A stretch of DNA of 64,000 nt, taken from Lachnospiraceae bacterium G11 (GTDB taxonomy: Bacteria > Bacillota > Clostridia > Lachnospirales > Lachnospiraceae). Below the pieces are notes generated by a model. That model did not search any database. It saw nothing but the letters and a program-made list of their open reading frames with translations, and was not told where the DNA came from. The position numbers and the translations under genes are program-made. The DNA lies in the NCBI GenBank assembly GCA_900103495.1, contig FMWZ01000004.1, positions 248,001-312,000 on the forward strand. The letters run 5' to 3'. Shown piece by piece: positions 54,062-64,000 of the stretch; position 1 is the stretch's first letter; each line of letters opens with the position of its first letter.

Positions 54062-55681
54062 ATGAATGGTGCAGATGCTTTAGTTAAATGCCTGACAGAA
54101 GAGGGAGTAGATACTGTTTTCGGTTATCCGGGAGTAGCTATTTGCCCTTTTTACAACAGTATTCTGGATTCTGATATCAGGACGGTTCTTATTCGTACTG
54201 AGCAGAACGCGGCTCATGCTGCAAGCGGAATGGCAAGGATGACCGGCAAGCCCGGTGTATGTGCCGTTACCAGCGGCCCCGGTGCCACAAATGTGATAAC
54301 CGGAATTGCCACAGCCTTTGCAGACAGTATTCCTCTTGTGTGCATTACCGGACAGGTAAGTACCAATTTGATTGGCTGCGATGTTTTCCAGGAAGCTGAT
54401 ATTACCGGAGCTGTGGAGTCCTTTGTTAAATACAGTTATCTGGTTAAGGATGTCAATGACATACCCAGAATCGTAAAAGAAGCCTTTCACATCGCCAATA
54501 CAGGCCGAAAGGGCCCTGTCCTTATTGATGTACCCATTGACGTTCAAAACGCCACAATAAGGAATTTCAAGTACCCTGAAGAGGTTAAGCTTCGTACCTA
54601 CAAACCTACCGTTAAGGGTAACATGGCTCAGATTAAGAAGGTACTTGCTGAGCTTTCCAAAGCCAAGAAGCCTATTATCTGTGCCGGCGGCGGCGTGCTT
54701 TTAAGCGAAGCCCAGTTTGAAATTAGGAAATTCTCAGAGAAATATAATATTCCCGTTGTCTCCACAATGATGGGCATTGGAGTAATGCCTACCGAGCACC
54801 CCATGTATTTTGGAATGGTGGGAAATAACGGAAAGCCCTACGCAAATAAAGCCATGAATGAGTCCGACCTGCTTATTATGGTAGGGGCGAGAGTGGCTGA
54901 CAGAGCAGTTAACCAGCCCGATTTGATTACCAAAGGCAAGGTTTTGGTTCATATTGATGTGGATCCTGCTGAAATAGGCAAAAACGTAGGTCCTCATATA
55001 CCCATTGTAGGCGACTGTAAGAGCATTTTTGAAGATATAAACGGCGCTGAATTTGACTGCAATGATTTTAAGCCCTGGATTGATGAGCTCAATTCATATA
55101 AGAAGGAACTTGTAGTTGTAAGAAAACCCAATCCCAAATATGTGGATCCTGCAGCTTTCATTGACATGCTCTCCAAGAACATGAAAGATGACGCTGTTTA
55201 TGTTGCCGATGTTGGACAGAATCAGATATGGTCATGCTCTTATCATATCGTTAAGAGCGGAAGATTCATGACAAGCGGCGGAATGGGAACCATGGGTTAT
55301 TCAATCCCTGCAGCCATGGGTGTAAAGTGTGCATTCCCTGACAAACAGGTTATTGCAGTCTGCGGTGATGGTGCTTTTCAGATGAGTATGTGTGAACTGG
55401 CCACCATGAGACAGCACGGCATTAACGTTAAGATAATTGTATTTACCAACAACTATCTCGGCATGGTCAGAGAATATCAGCATTACACCTACAAGGATGC
55501 GTATTCCGTTGTAGACCTGACCGGTAATCCGGATCTTGAAAAGCTTTCAGCAGCATATGAAATGAAGTTCTTAAGACTTAAGGACATGAAGGATGCAGAG
55601 AAGGTTATAAAAGAATTCCTTAAAAAAGATGAATCTGCACTCCTTGAATGCTTAATCGATCCACTTGACACGGTTAAATAG
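54062..55681 (+). CDS. ilvB: Acetolactate synthase large subunit (second copy)
   Basis: A 539-residue ThDP enzyme of the acetohydroxyacid synthase family, clearly different from the copy at 29.8 kb. The catalytic glutamate is E47 in RTEQNAAHAASG. The ThDP motif begins GDGAFQMSMCEL and ends FTNNYLGMV. It is followed directly by ilvN, a true AHAS arrangement. In the Q-loop it reads CDVFQEADITGA against KDTFQEIDIAGV in the other copy, so substrate preference could differ. Confidence 0.93.
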   Translation: MNGADALVKCLTEEGVDTVFGYPGVAICPFYNSILDSDIRTVLIRTEQNAAHAASGMARMTGKPGVCAVTSGPGATNVITGIATAFADSIPLVCITGQVSTNLIGCDVFQEADITGAVESFVKYSYLVKDVNDIPRIVKEAFHIANTGRKGPVLIDVPIDVQNATIRNFKYPEEVKLRTYKPTVKGNMAQIKKVLAELSKAKKPIICAGGGVLLSEAQFEIRKFSEKYNIPVVSTMMGIGVMPTEHPMYFGMVGNNGKPYANKAMNESDLLIMVGARVADRAVNQPDLITKGKVLVHIDVDPAEIGKNVGPHIPIVGDCKSIFEDINGAEFDCNDFKPWIDELNSYKKELVVVRKPNPKYVDPAAFIDMLSKNMKDDAVYVADVGQNQIWSCSYHIVKSGRFMTSGGMGTMGYSIPAAMGVKCAFPDKQVIAVCGDGAFQMSMCELATMRQHGINVKIIVFTNNYLGMVREYQHYTYKDAYSVVDLTGNPDLEKLSAAYEMKFLRLKDMKDAEKVIKEFLKKDESALLECLIDPLDTVK

Positions 55682-55695
55682 TATTGGAGGACATT

Positions 55696-56184
55696 ATGAA
55701 GCGAATATATTCAGTTTTGGTAGAAAACAGAAGCGGTGTCCTTATGAAAGTGGCCGGTCTGTTTTGCAGAAGAGGATTTAACATTGATTCACTGGCTGTA
55801 GGTGAAACCGATGATCCAAAGGTTTCCTGCATGACTATTGTCTCCTCCGGTGATGAGCGAACAATAGAACAGATTGAGAAACAGTTAAATAAGAAACTTG
55901 ACGTAATCAAGGTCAAGACATTCGATGAGAAGATTTCTGTTACAAGAGAACTTATGCTTGTGAAGGTCAAGTATAACAAGAATAACAGAAGAGATATCAT
56001 GGAGATATGTGATATTCTCAAGGCGAATATCGTTGATATGTCCAAACACTTTATGGTTATTCAGATTTGTGACAGACCTGATAAGATTGAAATTCTCCTT
56101 AATATGCTTAAGGAAGTAAGTATCGTCGAAGTCGCAAGAACCGGTGTGCTGGCTCTTCAAAAATGTTCAGAAACCGACAAGTAA
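55696..56184 (+). CDS. ilvN: Acetolactate synthase small subunit (first of two)
   Basis: A 162-residue regulatory subunit with an N-terminal ACT domain (YSVLVENRSGVLMKVAGLFCRRGFNIDS region) and a C-terminal ACT-like half ending VEVARTGVLAL. It activates the catalytic subunit and confers valine sensitivity. ATG 55696 has GGAGG 5 bases upstream; the in-frame TTG at 55684 lies on that ribosome site. A promoter lies between it and the next ilvN. Confidence 0.93.
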   Translation: MKRIYSVLVENRSGVLMKVAGLFCRRGFNIDSLAVGETDDPKVSCMTIVSSGDERTIEQIEKQLNKKLDVIKVKTFDEKISVTRELMLVKVKYNKNNRRDIMEICDILKANIVDMSKHFMVIQICDRPDKIEILLNMLKEVSIVEVARTGVLALQKCSETDK

Positions 56185-56191
56185 TTGAGGG

Positions 56192-56220
56192 TTGACTTTG
56201 CATTTATATAAGAGTACAAT
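56192..56220 (+). promoter_or_regulatory. Promoter between the two ilvN genes
   Basis: TTGACT (56192-56197), 17-base spacer, TACAAT (56215-56220), about 90 bases before the second ilvN. It allows the second ilvN and ilvC to be expressed independently. Confidence 0.75.
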
Positions 56221-56309
56221 AACGTAAACTTACAAAACAAAAATAGTATGAATTCAATACCTGCAAGGTATGATACATATTAGGATATATTATTTGTGAG
56301 GTAATAAGA

Positions 56310-56810
56310 GTGAAAAAGAAAGTATTTCAGCTTCTTGTTGATAATACACCCGGTGTTTTAAGCAGAATTTCCGGTTTGTTTACCAGAAGAGGTTACAATA
56401 TTGAAAGTATCACCGCAGGACAGACTGCCGATCCCAAGTACACAAGAATTACAATAGTTGCCAGCGGTGAGGATGATGTTCTTATCCAGATAAGGAAACA
56501 GGTTGAGAAGCTGGTTGATGTGAGGGATGTAAAGGAATTAAAGCCTGAGAACTCCATTTACAGTGAACTTGCTTTAATTAAGGTCAGAGCAGACATCACA
56601 AACAGACAGAATATTATTTCTCTTTCAGAGGTATTTAAAGCAGATATTAAGGATGTGGGACCTGAAAGTCTTATAGTAGAAATGACCGGTTCTTCCGAGA
56701 AGATTGATGCTTTCCTTACACTTCTTGAAGGGCACGAAGTTCTCGAACTTGCAAGAACAGGTATTGCGGGCCTCGGAAGAGGAATTGAGAACGTAACATA
56801 TTTGGATTAA
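56310..56810 (+). CDS. ilvN: Acetolactate synthase small subunit (second of two)
   Basis: A 166-residue paralogue of the preceding gene, clearly diverged (FQLLVDNTPGVLSRISGLF against YSVLVENRSGVLMKVAGLF). Its N-terminal half (TRRGYNIESITAG, DPKYTRITIVASG) is closer to the textbook IlvN/IlvH sequence than the first copy. Start is GTG at 56310 with GAGGT upstream. It could serve the distant ilvB at 29.8 kb, which has no small subunit of its own, or both. Confidence 0.93.
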   Translation: MKKKVFQLLVDNTPGVLSRISGLFTRRGYNIESITAGQTADPKYTRITIVASGEDDVLIQIRKQVEKLVDVRDVKELKPENSIYSELALIKVRADITNRQNIISLSEVFKADIKDVGPESLIVEMTGSSEKIDAFLTLLEGHEVLELARTGIAGLGRGIENVTYLD

Positions 56811-56846
56811 TCAGTAACTTTTAAGTTAAATCTTTTCAAATGATAA

Positions 56847-57887
<1,041 letters not shown>

Positions 57888-57900
57888 GAAAGTTTTCCGT

Positions 57901-57935
57901 AAGAGGTTGTACATACTTAGTACAACCTCTTATTT
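57901..57935 (+). terminator. Terminator after ilvC
   Basis: Perfect 11-bp stem aagaggttgta / tacaacctctt, 8-base loop; the T tract is short (tattt), so strength is uncertain. Confidence 0.7.
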
Positions 57936-57955
57936 AAACTATTGACTTATTATTC

Positions 57956-57984
57956 TTGAAAATAAAATTTTAAAATGTTATAAT
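57956..57984 (+). promoter_or_regulatory. Promoter of leuCD
   Basis: TTGAAA (57956-57961), 17-base spacer, TATAAT (57979-57984) with TG in the extended -10 position. Confidence 0.82.
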
Positions 57985-58046
57985 TCGCTTGGAAGGAAAT
58001 TTCAAAACTTGATTTTCTTTCCGGCGTGGGAAAAGGAGTTTATGTT

Positions 58047-59318
58047 ATGGGAATGACTATGACACAGAAAATTCTTGCAGCCCATGCGGGACTCGATAAA
58101 GTGGTGGCAGGTCAGCTGATTGAGGCTGATTTGGATTTGGTTCTCGGAAATGACATTACCAGCCCTGTTGCCATTAAAGAGATGGACAAAATGAAGACTG
58201 AGGGTGTCTTTGACAAGGATAAAATTGCCCTGGTTCCCGATCACTTTGTCCCCAACAAGGATATTAAATCCGCTGAGCATTGCAAGTGCGTAAGAGACTT
58301 TGCTCATAAGTATGATATTACCAACTACTTTGAAGTAGGTGAGATGGGTATAGAACATGCCCTTTTGCCTGAAAAAGGTTTGACTGTTGCAGGCGATGTT
58401 ATTATCGGTGCCGATTCTCACACCTGTACTTACGGCGCTTTGGGCGCATTTTCAACCGGTGTCGGAAGCACGGATATGGCGGCAGGAATGGCTACCGGCA
58501 AAGCCTGGTTTAAGGTTCCTTCAGCTATTAAGTTTGTACTTAAAGGCAAACTTCCCAAGTATGTTTCAGGTAAGGATGTAATCCTTCACATAATCGGAAA
58601 GATTGGGGTAGACGGAGCCCTTTACAAATCCATGGAATTCGTGGGAGAGGGTGTTAAGGCACTTTCCATGGATGACAGATTTGCTATCGCAAATATGGCT
58701 ATTGAAGCAGGTGGAAAGAATGGTATTTTCCCTGTTGACGATTTGACTGTTGAATATATGAAGGCCCATTCAACAAGGCCTTATAAAGTTTATGAGGCGG
58801 ATGAAGATGCCGAATATGATGAGGTTTATGAGATAGATTTATCAAGCCTTCGTCCTACCGTCGCTTTCCCTCATTTACCTGAGAATACCAGAACAGTTGA
58901 TGAAATCACTGAGAAGGTGATGATTGATCAGGTTGTTATCGGTTCCTGTACCAACGGAAGAATTGAAGATTTGAGAGCGGCTGCCGAAGTTCTTAAGGGC
59001 AAGCACATCAAGAAAGGCATCAGAGCCATTATTCTTCCTGCCACACAGGATATCTACATGCAGTCCATTAAAGAGGGCCTTACAGAGACCTTTATTAAAG
59101 CGGGCTGTGTAGTAAGCACACCCACTTGCGGACCCTGCCTTGGCGGCTATATGGGCGTTCTTGCAGCGGGAGAGAGATGCGTTTCCACCACAAACAGAAA
59201 CTTTGTGGGCAGAATGGGACACGTAGATTCTGAAGTTTATCTGGCAAGCCCCTATGTGGCTGCAGCCAGTGCACTTACGGGCTATATTACTTCGCCCGAT
59301 AAATTGACAACTGAATAG
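58047..59318 (+). CDS. leuC: 3-Isopropylmalate dehydratase large subunit
   Basis: LeuC (423 aa) is the iron-sulfur subunit of isopropylmalate isomerase, of the short bacterial/archaeal type. Cluster cysteines lie in GSCTNGR and in [29 protein letters not shown] is diagnostic. I chose ATG 58047 with AAGGAG 8 bases upstream over a GTG at 58026. leuD follows 11 bases later. Confidence 0.96.
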   Translation: MGMTMTQKILAAHAGLDKVVAGQLIEADLDLVLGNDITSPVAIKEMDKMKTEGVFDKDKIALVPDHFVPNKDIKSAEHCKCVRDFAHKYDITNYFEVGEMGIEHALLPEKGLTVAGDVIIGADSHTCTYGALGAFSTGVGSTDMAAGMATGKAWFKVPSAIKFVLKGKLPKYVSGKDVILHIIGKIGVDGALYKSMEFVGEGVKALSMDDRFAIANMAIEAGGKNGIFPVDDLTVEYMKAHSTRPYKVYEADEDAEYDEVYEIDLSSLRPTVAFPHLPENTRTVDEITEKVMIDQVVIGSCTNGRIEDLRAAAEVLKGKHIKKGIRAIILPATQDIYMQSIKEGLTETFIKAGCVVSTPTCGPCLGGYMGVLAAGERCVSTTNRNFVGRMGHVDSEVYLASPYVAAASALTGYITSPDKLTTE

Positions 59319-59329
59319 GGGGATAGAAG

Positions 59330-59815
59330 ATGGAAGCATTAGGTAAAGTTTTTAAGTATGGTGACAATGTGGACACGGATGTAATAATTCCTGCCCGTTA
59401 CCTTAATTCATCAGACCCTGCCGAACTTGCAACCCATGCAATGGAGGACATAGACAAGGACTTCGTTCATAAGGTTAATAAAGGCGATATTATCGTGGCC
59501 GGAAAGAATTTTGGCTGCGGTTCTTCCAGGGAACATGCTCCTATAGCCATTAAAGCGGCAGGAGTGAGCTGTGTTATAGCACCCACCTTTGCGAGAATTT
59601 TCTATCGTAATGCCATCAATATCGGACTTCCAATTGTGGAGTGTCCAGAGGCAGCAAAGGCTATAAACGAAGGTGATGAAGTCAAGGTTAACTTCGACAC
59701 CGGCGAAATCGTTGATAACACAACGGGTCAAACATTTAAGGGACAGCTTTTCCCCGAGTTCATGCAAAAGATTATTAAGGCCGAAGGCCTGGTAAACTAC
59801 GTGAATCAAAAATAG
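59330..59815 (+). CDS. leuD: 3-Isopropylmalate dehydratase small subunit
   Basis: LeuD (161 aa) completes the isomerase with the swivel domain. Motifs: [27 protein letters not shown] and [18 protein letters not shown] precedes the ATG. Together with ilvC and leuB this gives most leucine steps in the window except leuA. Confidence 0.97.
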   Translation: MEALGKVFKYGDNVDTDVIIPARYLNSSDPAELATHAMEDIDKDFVHKVNKGDIIVAGKNFGCGSSREHAPIAIKAAGVSCVIAPTFARIFYRNAINIGLPIVECPEAAKAINEGDEVKVNFDTGEIVDNTTGQTFKGQLFPEFMQKIIKAEGLVNYVNQK

Positions 59816-59827
59816 AAAGGCTACAAT

Positions 59828-61216
59828 ATGTCCGAAGCAAAACTTAAAAAGGCCGATAAATATGAAATTGATATGTGTAACGGCCCTATTTTATCGAAGC
59901 TGATTGTCTTTTCGGTTCCTGTTTTGCTTCAGGGAATATTACAGCTTTTATTTAATGCCGCAGATATTGTTGTTGTAGGAAGATTTGCGGGCAATACAGC
60001 CTTGGCTGCAGTTGGAGCCACGGGCTCACTGGTTTGTCTTTTATTAAATTTATTCTGGGGTCTTGCCACCGGAACCAACGTTTTGGTGGCAAGGTTCTAT
60101 GGATGCAACTCTGAAAAAGATGTGAAAGAGACGGTATCCACATCTCTTTACACAGCCTTTTTTGGTGGCATTCTTCTTATCTTTGTCGGTTTGTTTTTCT
60201 CCAGATCAATGTTAATAATGATGAGTACGCCTGAGGATGTTCTTGATCAGGCTGTTCTTTATATGCAGATTTATTTTGCCGGAATGCCCGCACAGCTTTT
60301 GTTTACTTATCTTGCAGCTGTTTTGAGGGCAGTGGGAGATACAAAGAGACCTCTGTATTACTTAACAATATCCGGCGTGGTAAATGTGGTTCTTAATCTT
60401 TTCTTTGTTGTTGTTCTTGAATGGGATGTTGCAGGTGTAGCACTTGCCACAGTTCTTTCACAGACAATAGCCACAATACTTATTATTCGCCTCCTCGTCA
60501 GGCTTGATGCAAGCTACGGAATTGATCTTAAGAATCTGAAGTTTTCAAAAGATAAATTCGGCAAGATGATGAAATTTGGAATCCCTTCAGGTCTTCAGGG
60601 CTGCGTTTTCTCAATATCAAACGTTTTAATTCAGTCATCAATCAATTCCTTTGGCTCTGTGGCCGTGGCAGGTTCAACAGCCGGTGCCAACCTGGAAGAT
60701 TTTGTATATACTGCAATGACTGCGGTTTATCAGGCGGCCTTAAGCTTTTCAAGTCAGAATTATGGAACACATAACTACAAACGAATCAAGAAGATTATGT
60801 GGTATTGCCTCGGACTAGTAGCGGTTGTGGGTATTATATTCGGAGACGGATGTGTTCTTTTCGCCAATCCCTTATTGAGAATTTACACCAAGGATCCTGA
60901 AGTAATTGCCTATGGTGAAATCAGAATCCTATACATCTGTACTCTTTACCTTTTATGTGGTCTTATGGATGTAATGACAGGAACTTTAAGGGGTATGGGC
61001 TATACCGTAATGCCTATGATAGTATCTCTGGCCGGAGCCTGTGGCCTGAGAGTAATCTGGATCTATACTGTTTTTGCCAGATTCCATACTTTGGATGTAT
61101 TGTTCATGTCTTATCCCATTACCTGGACTGTTACTTTCATAACCCATTTCATTTGTTTCAGTATAGTTATCAGAAGAAAAATGCGAAGTAATGAGCAAGT
61201 AATTGTGGAACATTAG
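59828..61216 (+). CDS. MATE family efflux transporter
   Basis: A 462-residue integral membrane protein with about 12 hydrophobic segments in two homologous halves. Family segments: SVPVLLQGILQLLFNAADIVVVGRF in the first half and PSGLQGCVFSISNVLIQSSINSFG in the second. It should export cationic drugs or metabolites with Na+ or H+; substrate unknown. It starts 12 bases after leuD, so it may be on the leuCD transcript. Confidence 0.93.
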   Translation: MSEAKLKKADKYEIDMCNGPILSKLIVFSVPVLLQGILQLLFNAADIVVVGRFAGNTALAAVGATGSLVCLLLNLFWGLATGTNVLVARFYGCNSEKDVKETVSTSLYTAFFGGILLIFVGLFFSRSMLIMMSTPEDVLDQAVLYMQIYFAGMPAQLLFTYLAAVLRAVGDTKRPLYYLTISGVVNVVLNLFFVVVLEWDVAGVALATVLSQTIATILIIRLLVRLDASYGIDLKNLKFSKDKFGKMMKFGIPSGLQGCVFSISNVLIQSSINSFGSVAVAGSTAGANLEDFVYTAMTAVYQAALSFSSQNYGTHNYKRIKKIMWYCLGLVAVVGIIFGDGCVLFANPLLRIYTKDPEVIAYGEIRILYICTLYLLCGLMDVMTGTLRGMGYTVMPMIVSLAGACGLRVIWIYTVFARFHTLDVLFMSYPITWTVTFITHFICFSIVIRRKMRSNEQVIVEH

Positions 61217-61255
61217 TTCGGAATATGATAATATAATTTTCAAAGGAGAATTCTT

Positions 61256-61981
61256 ATGAAAATTATTTTTATCAGACATGCGGAGCCCGCGTATGAGAGC
61301 GGTTCCATCACAGATAAGGGCGTAAAAGAAGCAGCCTGTCTTGCCTTAAGAGTTAAGGACTGGAAGGTTGACGATATCTTTGTATCACCCTTATTAAGAG
61401 CCAGACAGACCGCTGAGCCTTGTCTTAAAGCTCTTGGAAAGGAAGCGGTGGTCCTTCCTTGGATAACAGAATTTGACCACTGTGTTTACAACAAGATTTT
61501 AGGAAGGGATAATATTCCCTGGAATTTCTTCCCGGTACATTTCTTTAACGAGCCGGAGTTCTTTGATAAAGACACCTGGTATGATGCTCCCACTCTAAGA
61601 ACCAATCCTGAGGTTAAAAGCGCTGCCATTGACGTATTTACGCAGTTTGATAACCTTTTAAAGGAATATGGATATGAGAGAGAGGGAGATACATATCGAA
61701 TCCTTAAAGAATCCCCCAAAAGTAAAGAATCTACAATTGTTATATTCTGCCATTTAGGTGTTTCGCTTCTTGTAATGGGACATTTGTTTGGCATTTCACC
61801 TTCAGTGCTTTGGCAGGCAGTATATCTTCCTCCCACAGGAGTTACCGTAATAGGTACCGAGGAGAGAGATGGGGAGTATGCTATGTTCAGAGCGCAGATG
61901 ATTGGAGACACTTCACACTTGCGTATGATGGAGGAGCCTGTTTCCGATTCCGGAGTATTCTATGAGCCTTTCCAGGGATAG
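61256..61981 (+). CDS. Histidine phosphatase family protein
   Basis: A 241-residue protein of the phosphoglycerate mutase-like superfamily. The catalytic histidine is in IFIRHAEPAYE, with a second conserved His in IVIFCHLGVSL and the conserved arginine in SPLLRARQTAEP. Substrate not predictable. AAAGGAG precedes the ATG. Its last 20 bases overlap the next gene. Confidence 0.9.
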   Translation: MKIIFIRHAEPAYESGSITDKGVKEAACLALRVKDWKVDDIFVSPLLRARQTAEPCLKALGKEAVVLPWITEFDHCVYNKILGRDNIPWNFFPVHFFNEPEFFDKDTWYDAPTLRTNPEVKSAAIDVFTQFDNLLKEYGYEREGDTYRILKESPKSKESTIVIFCHLGVSLLVMGHLFGISPSVLWQAVYLPPTGVTVIGTEERDGEYAMFRAQMIGDTSHLRMMEEPVSDSGVFYEPFQG

Positions 61982-62342
61982 AAAATACAGAAACGATATA
62001 ATTCTTTTCATAGCCCTTTTTGCTTTGAGCGCTTTGCTATTATTTTTGGGGAATCTTGATTCCAAAGGAGGCAAGGCTACTGTAACTGATTCAGAGGGAA
62101 GAGTATATACCTTTGATCTTTATGAGAATAAGGACTTAAGAATTGAAACTGAACTTGGGTATAACGTAATTAGCGTTCATGACGGCAGGATATGCGTATC
62201 GGACGCAGACTGCCCGGACTGCAGCTGTGTTAAGCAGGGAGACATCAGTAAGAAAGGCGATAAGATTGTCTGCCTCCCTCATAAGCTTATTGTGGAAGTA
62301 GACTCCGAGGATAATACAGAACTTGATTCCGTCACATATTAG
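61962..62342 (+). CDS. NusG domain II membrane protein
   Basis: A 126-residue protein with one membrane segment (about 12-30, IILFIALFALSALLLFLG) and an external NusG_II-type domain holding CPDCSC and CLPHKL. Such proteins are often encoded with a Gx transporter, as here, and sometimes with flavin-transfer or Rnf genes, which are absent. The start lies within the histidine phosphatase gene, with GGAG 7 bases upstream. Confidence 0.87.
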   Translation: MSLSRDRKYRNDIILFIALFALSALLLFLGNLDSKGGKATVTDSEGRVYTFDLYENKDLRIETELGYNVISVHDGRICVSDADCPDCSCVKQGDISKKGDKIVCLPHKLIVEVDSEDNTELDSVTY

Positions 62343-62344
62343 TT

Positions 62345-62854
62345 ATGAAAACAAAGAAAATTGTGTTTTTAGGCTTTGCATTGTGCGTTGCCCTTATTTT
62401 ATCCTATATAGAGACGCTTATTCCCTTTGGATTCGGGATACCCGGCATTAAACTTGGGCTGGCAAACCTGATTGTTTTAATAATTCTATATATGGATATG
62501 CCCATAGAAGCCATAATGGTTTCTGTGGCCAGGATTATTCTAATGGGATTGTTGTTTGGGTCATTTTCTTCAATGATTTATGCTTTCTTTGGAGGAATGC
62601 TTTCCCTCCTATGCATGTATCTGTTTAGGAGATTTAACCGTTTTTCCCCAATAGGGGTCAGCTGCCTTGGAGGCATAATGCATAATGTGGGGCAGTTAAT
62701 CGTAGCTTCTTTAGTAGTGCAAACCAATATATTTGCTTTTTATTTTCCTTATCTTTTGTTGGCAGGCCTTTTGACGGGCTTACTGATCGGAGTTATTGGA
62801 AATACTGTAATCAGCAGATATTCAAAATACTTAGTTAAATGGAGAGAGGCATGA
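62345..62854 (+). CDS. Gx transporter family protein (heptaprenyl diphosphate synthase component I-like)
   Basis: A 169-residue membrane protein with about five hydrophobic segments (LGFALCVALILSYIETLIPF; GIKLGLANLIVLIILY). It matches the Gx transporter family, often named heptaprenyl diphosphate synthase component I, although transport or a partner role is more likely than prenyl synthesis. Its stop codon overlaps the ruvA start (ATGA). Confidence 0.88.
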   Translation: MKTKKIVFLGFALCVALILSYIETLIPFGFGIPGIKLGLANLIVLIILYMDMPIEAIMVSVARIILMGLLFGSFSSMIYAFFGGMLSLLCMYLFRRFNRFSPIGVSCLGGIMHNVGQLIVASLVVQTNIFAFYFPYLLLAGLLTGLLIGVIGNTVISRYSKYLVKWREA

Positions 62855-63450
62855 TTTCTTACATTAAGGGTATATTAAGCGATTATGATGAGGAAAGTGT
62901 TGTGGTGGAGGCTTCCGGAGTCGGATACAATATTCTGGTTCCTTCAAGCGTTATCGATTCTTTGCCGCCTATGGGAACAGAAATAAAGGTATATACGTAC
63001 CTGGCAGTAAGAGAGGATGCGTTTACCCTGTTTGGCTTCCTTACAAGGGATGATTTATTGATGTTTAAACGCTGTATTTCGGTCAATGGGGTGGGACCAA
63101 AGGCAGGCTTGTCTATTCTTTCTGCTTTTGATTCGGACTCCTTAAGGATTGCGATTATAAGCGGTGACTCCAAATCAATTTCAAAGGCCAACGGTATTGG
63201 ACCCAAAACTGCAGAAAGACTTATTCTTGAACTGAAAGACAAGGTGAAATCTGATGAGATTTCCTTCTTTAAGGCTGAAACCTCTTCAGATAATGGAGAG
63301 ATTGACAACAGTAAGAAGGAAGCTATAGAAGCTTTGACCGCCCTGGGATATTCGGCATCCGATGCGCTTAAGGCCGTTAATAAAGTTGAAGATGCGGCAT
63401 CCCTTGACAGTGAAGCACTGCTTAAGGCTGCACTCAAAAACATGTTTTAA
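62851..63450 (+). CDS. ruvA: Holliday junction DNA helicase subunit RuvA
   Basis: RuvA (199 aa) binds four-way junctions and loads RuvB. The N-terminal OB domain begins MISYIKGIL, followed by helix-hairpin-helix motifs (SVNGVGPKAGLSIL, KANGIGPKTAERLILELKDK) and a C-terminal domain that contacts RuvB. ATG 62851 has GAGAGAGG just upstream and overlaps the preceding stop codon. Confidence 0.96.
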   Translation: MISYIKGILSDYDEESVVVEASGVGYNILVPSSVIDSLPPMGTEIKVYTYLAVREDAFTLFGFLTRDDLLMFKRCISVNGVGPKAGLSILSAFDSDSLRIAIISGDSKSISKANGIGPKTAERLILELKDKVKSDEISFFKAETSSDNGEIDNSKKEAIEALTALGYSASDALKAVNKVEDAASLDSEALLKAALKNMF

Positions 63451-63471
63451 ATTCCTGCTTTGGAGACGGAT

Positions 63472-64000
63472 ATGGAAAGACGAACCATTGAGACTAATTT
63501 TACCGAAGAAGATATCAAAATAGAGGGAACCTTAAGGCCCAAGCTTTTTAAGGACTATATCGGACAGGCCAAAGCCAAGGAGAATCTGAAGGTTTATATT
63601 GAGGCAGCCAAGATGAGAAAGGACTCTCTTGACCATGTGTTGCTTTACGGACCTCCCGGCCTTGGCAAAACCACTCTGGCATGCATTATTGCAAATGAAA
63701 TGGGCGTAAACATTAAGATTACCAGCGGCCCTGCCATTGAGAAACCCGGTGATATGGCGGCCATTCTTAATAACCTCCAGGAGGGGGATGTTTTGTTTAT
63801 CGATGAGATACATCGCCTTAACAGACAGGTTGAGGAAGTTTTGTATCCCGCAATGGAAGATTTTGCAATTGATATTATGATTGGTAAAGGAGCCGGAGCC
63901 AAATCCATAAGACTTGATTTGCCTCACTTTACTTTGGTTGGAGCCACAACCAGAGCAGGACTTTTGACTGCTCCCTTAAGAGACAGATTTGGGGTTATTC
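63472..64000 (+). CDS. ruvB: Holliday junction DNA helicase RuvB, N-terminal part
   Basis: The gene runs off the right edge after about 176 codons. It begins [14 protein letters not shown] and shows [11 protein letters not shown], Walker [12 protein letters not shown], Walker [10 protein letters not shown] and the RuvB-specific [10 protein letters not shown]. It is the ATPase motor that drives branch migration with RuvA. It starts 21 bases after ruvA. Confidence 0.97.
   Translation, partial: MERRTIETNFTEEDIKIEGTLRPKLFKDYIGQAKAKENLKVYIEAAKMRKDSLDHVLLYGPPGLGKTTLACIIANEMGVNIKITSGPAIEKPGDMAAILNNLQEGDVLFIDEIHRLNRQVEEVLYPAMEDFAIDIMIGKGAGAKSIRLDLPHFTLVGATTRAGLLTAPLRDRFGVI

Noticed and set aside
57888-58046. 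Possible T-box or attenuator before leuCD
   Set aside because: Only a plain terminator of ilvC and a clean promoter are visible; no T-box sequence or leader peptide with Leu codons.
62883-63443. A 186-codon reverse-strand open frame within ruvA
   Set aside because: Ser/Leu-rich shadow of the real ruvA frame.

Overview
The window is a dense, almost entirely plus-strand stretch of chromosome from a low-to-moderate GC Gram-positive anaerobe, most likely a Lachnospiraceae member of the Butyrivibrio type. I cannot fix the genus without a search. This placement rests on strong GGAGG ribosome-binding sites, many TTGACA-17-TATAAT-type promoters, an anaerobic class III ribonucleotide reductase, and Firmicutes-type genes such as tmcAL, walJ, degV, yajC, the UPF0237/UPF0210 pair and a methionine synthase without a reactivation domain. 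I see no insertion sequence, prophage, CRISPR array, rRNA or plasmid feature, and no gene-free stretch above 300 bases. Both ends cut genes: ftsY on the left and ruvB on the right.

Layout. 1-6.2 kb: ftsY end, threonine ammonia-lyase, a large acidic-repeat membrane protein, hisH-hisF and ung. 6.2-15.8 kb: tRNA-Leu, a small anti-sigma-like membrane protein, polA-coaE-(FtsA-like)-walJ, then ACT/UPF0210 facing tmcAL. 15.9-20.2 kb: pta, a secreted or anchored glycosidase-like protein, yceD-rpmF and a zinc-ribbon membrane protein. 20.2-26.9 kb: nrdD-nrdG-dut behind a promoter and a palindromic operator, then degV, pepF and yajC. 27-35.3 kb: leuB-ilvD-ilvB-L,D-transpeptidase, then serC-serA. 35.3-40.7 kb: a small reverse-strand protein, then DUF1015, a GlgB-like protein and a hybrid histidine kinase. 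40.7-51.4 kb: tRNA-Thr, then argH-asd and a run of signalling and DNA genes (EAL protein, DUF234 ATPase, topB, hexapeptide acyltransferase, PAS protein), ended by a convergent lipoprotein. 51.5-59.8 kb: metH, then a second ilvB with two tandem ilvN genes, ilvC and leuCD. 59.8-64 kb: MATE exporter, histidine phosphatase, NusG-II protein, Gx transporter, ruvA and ruvB.

How it works together. Amino-acid synthesis dominates. Branched-chain synthesis is nearly complete but split over three loci (ilvA; leuB-ilvD-ilvB; ilvB-ilvN-ilvN-ilvC-leuCD). leuA is absent from the window. Serine (serCA), part of histidine (hisHF), arginine (argH), aspartate semialdehyde (asd) and methionine (metH) are also present. 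Deoxynucleotide supply is one tight operon.

The most unusual element is the three-gene run at 35.7-40.7 kb. Its GlgB-like protein keeps the branching-enzyme fold, but the catalytic nucleophile Asp is replaced by Pro (P405), while E458 and D526 remain. A hybrid histidine kinase starts 6 bases after its stop codon. A non-catalytic glycan-binding partner for a kinase is a reasonable hypothesis and is unproven. Other points of interest are the direct-repeat/palindrome operator ahead of nrdD, an FtsA-like ATPase with a long C-terminal extension, a DUF234 ATPase with a damaged Walker A overlapping an EAL protein, and the acidic-repeat membrane protein.
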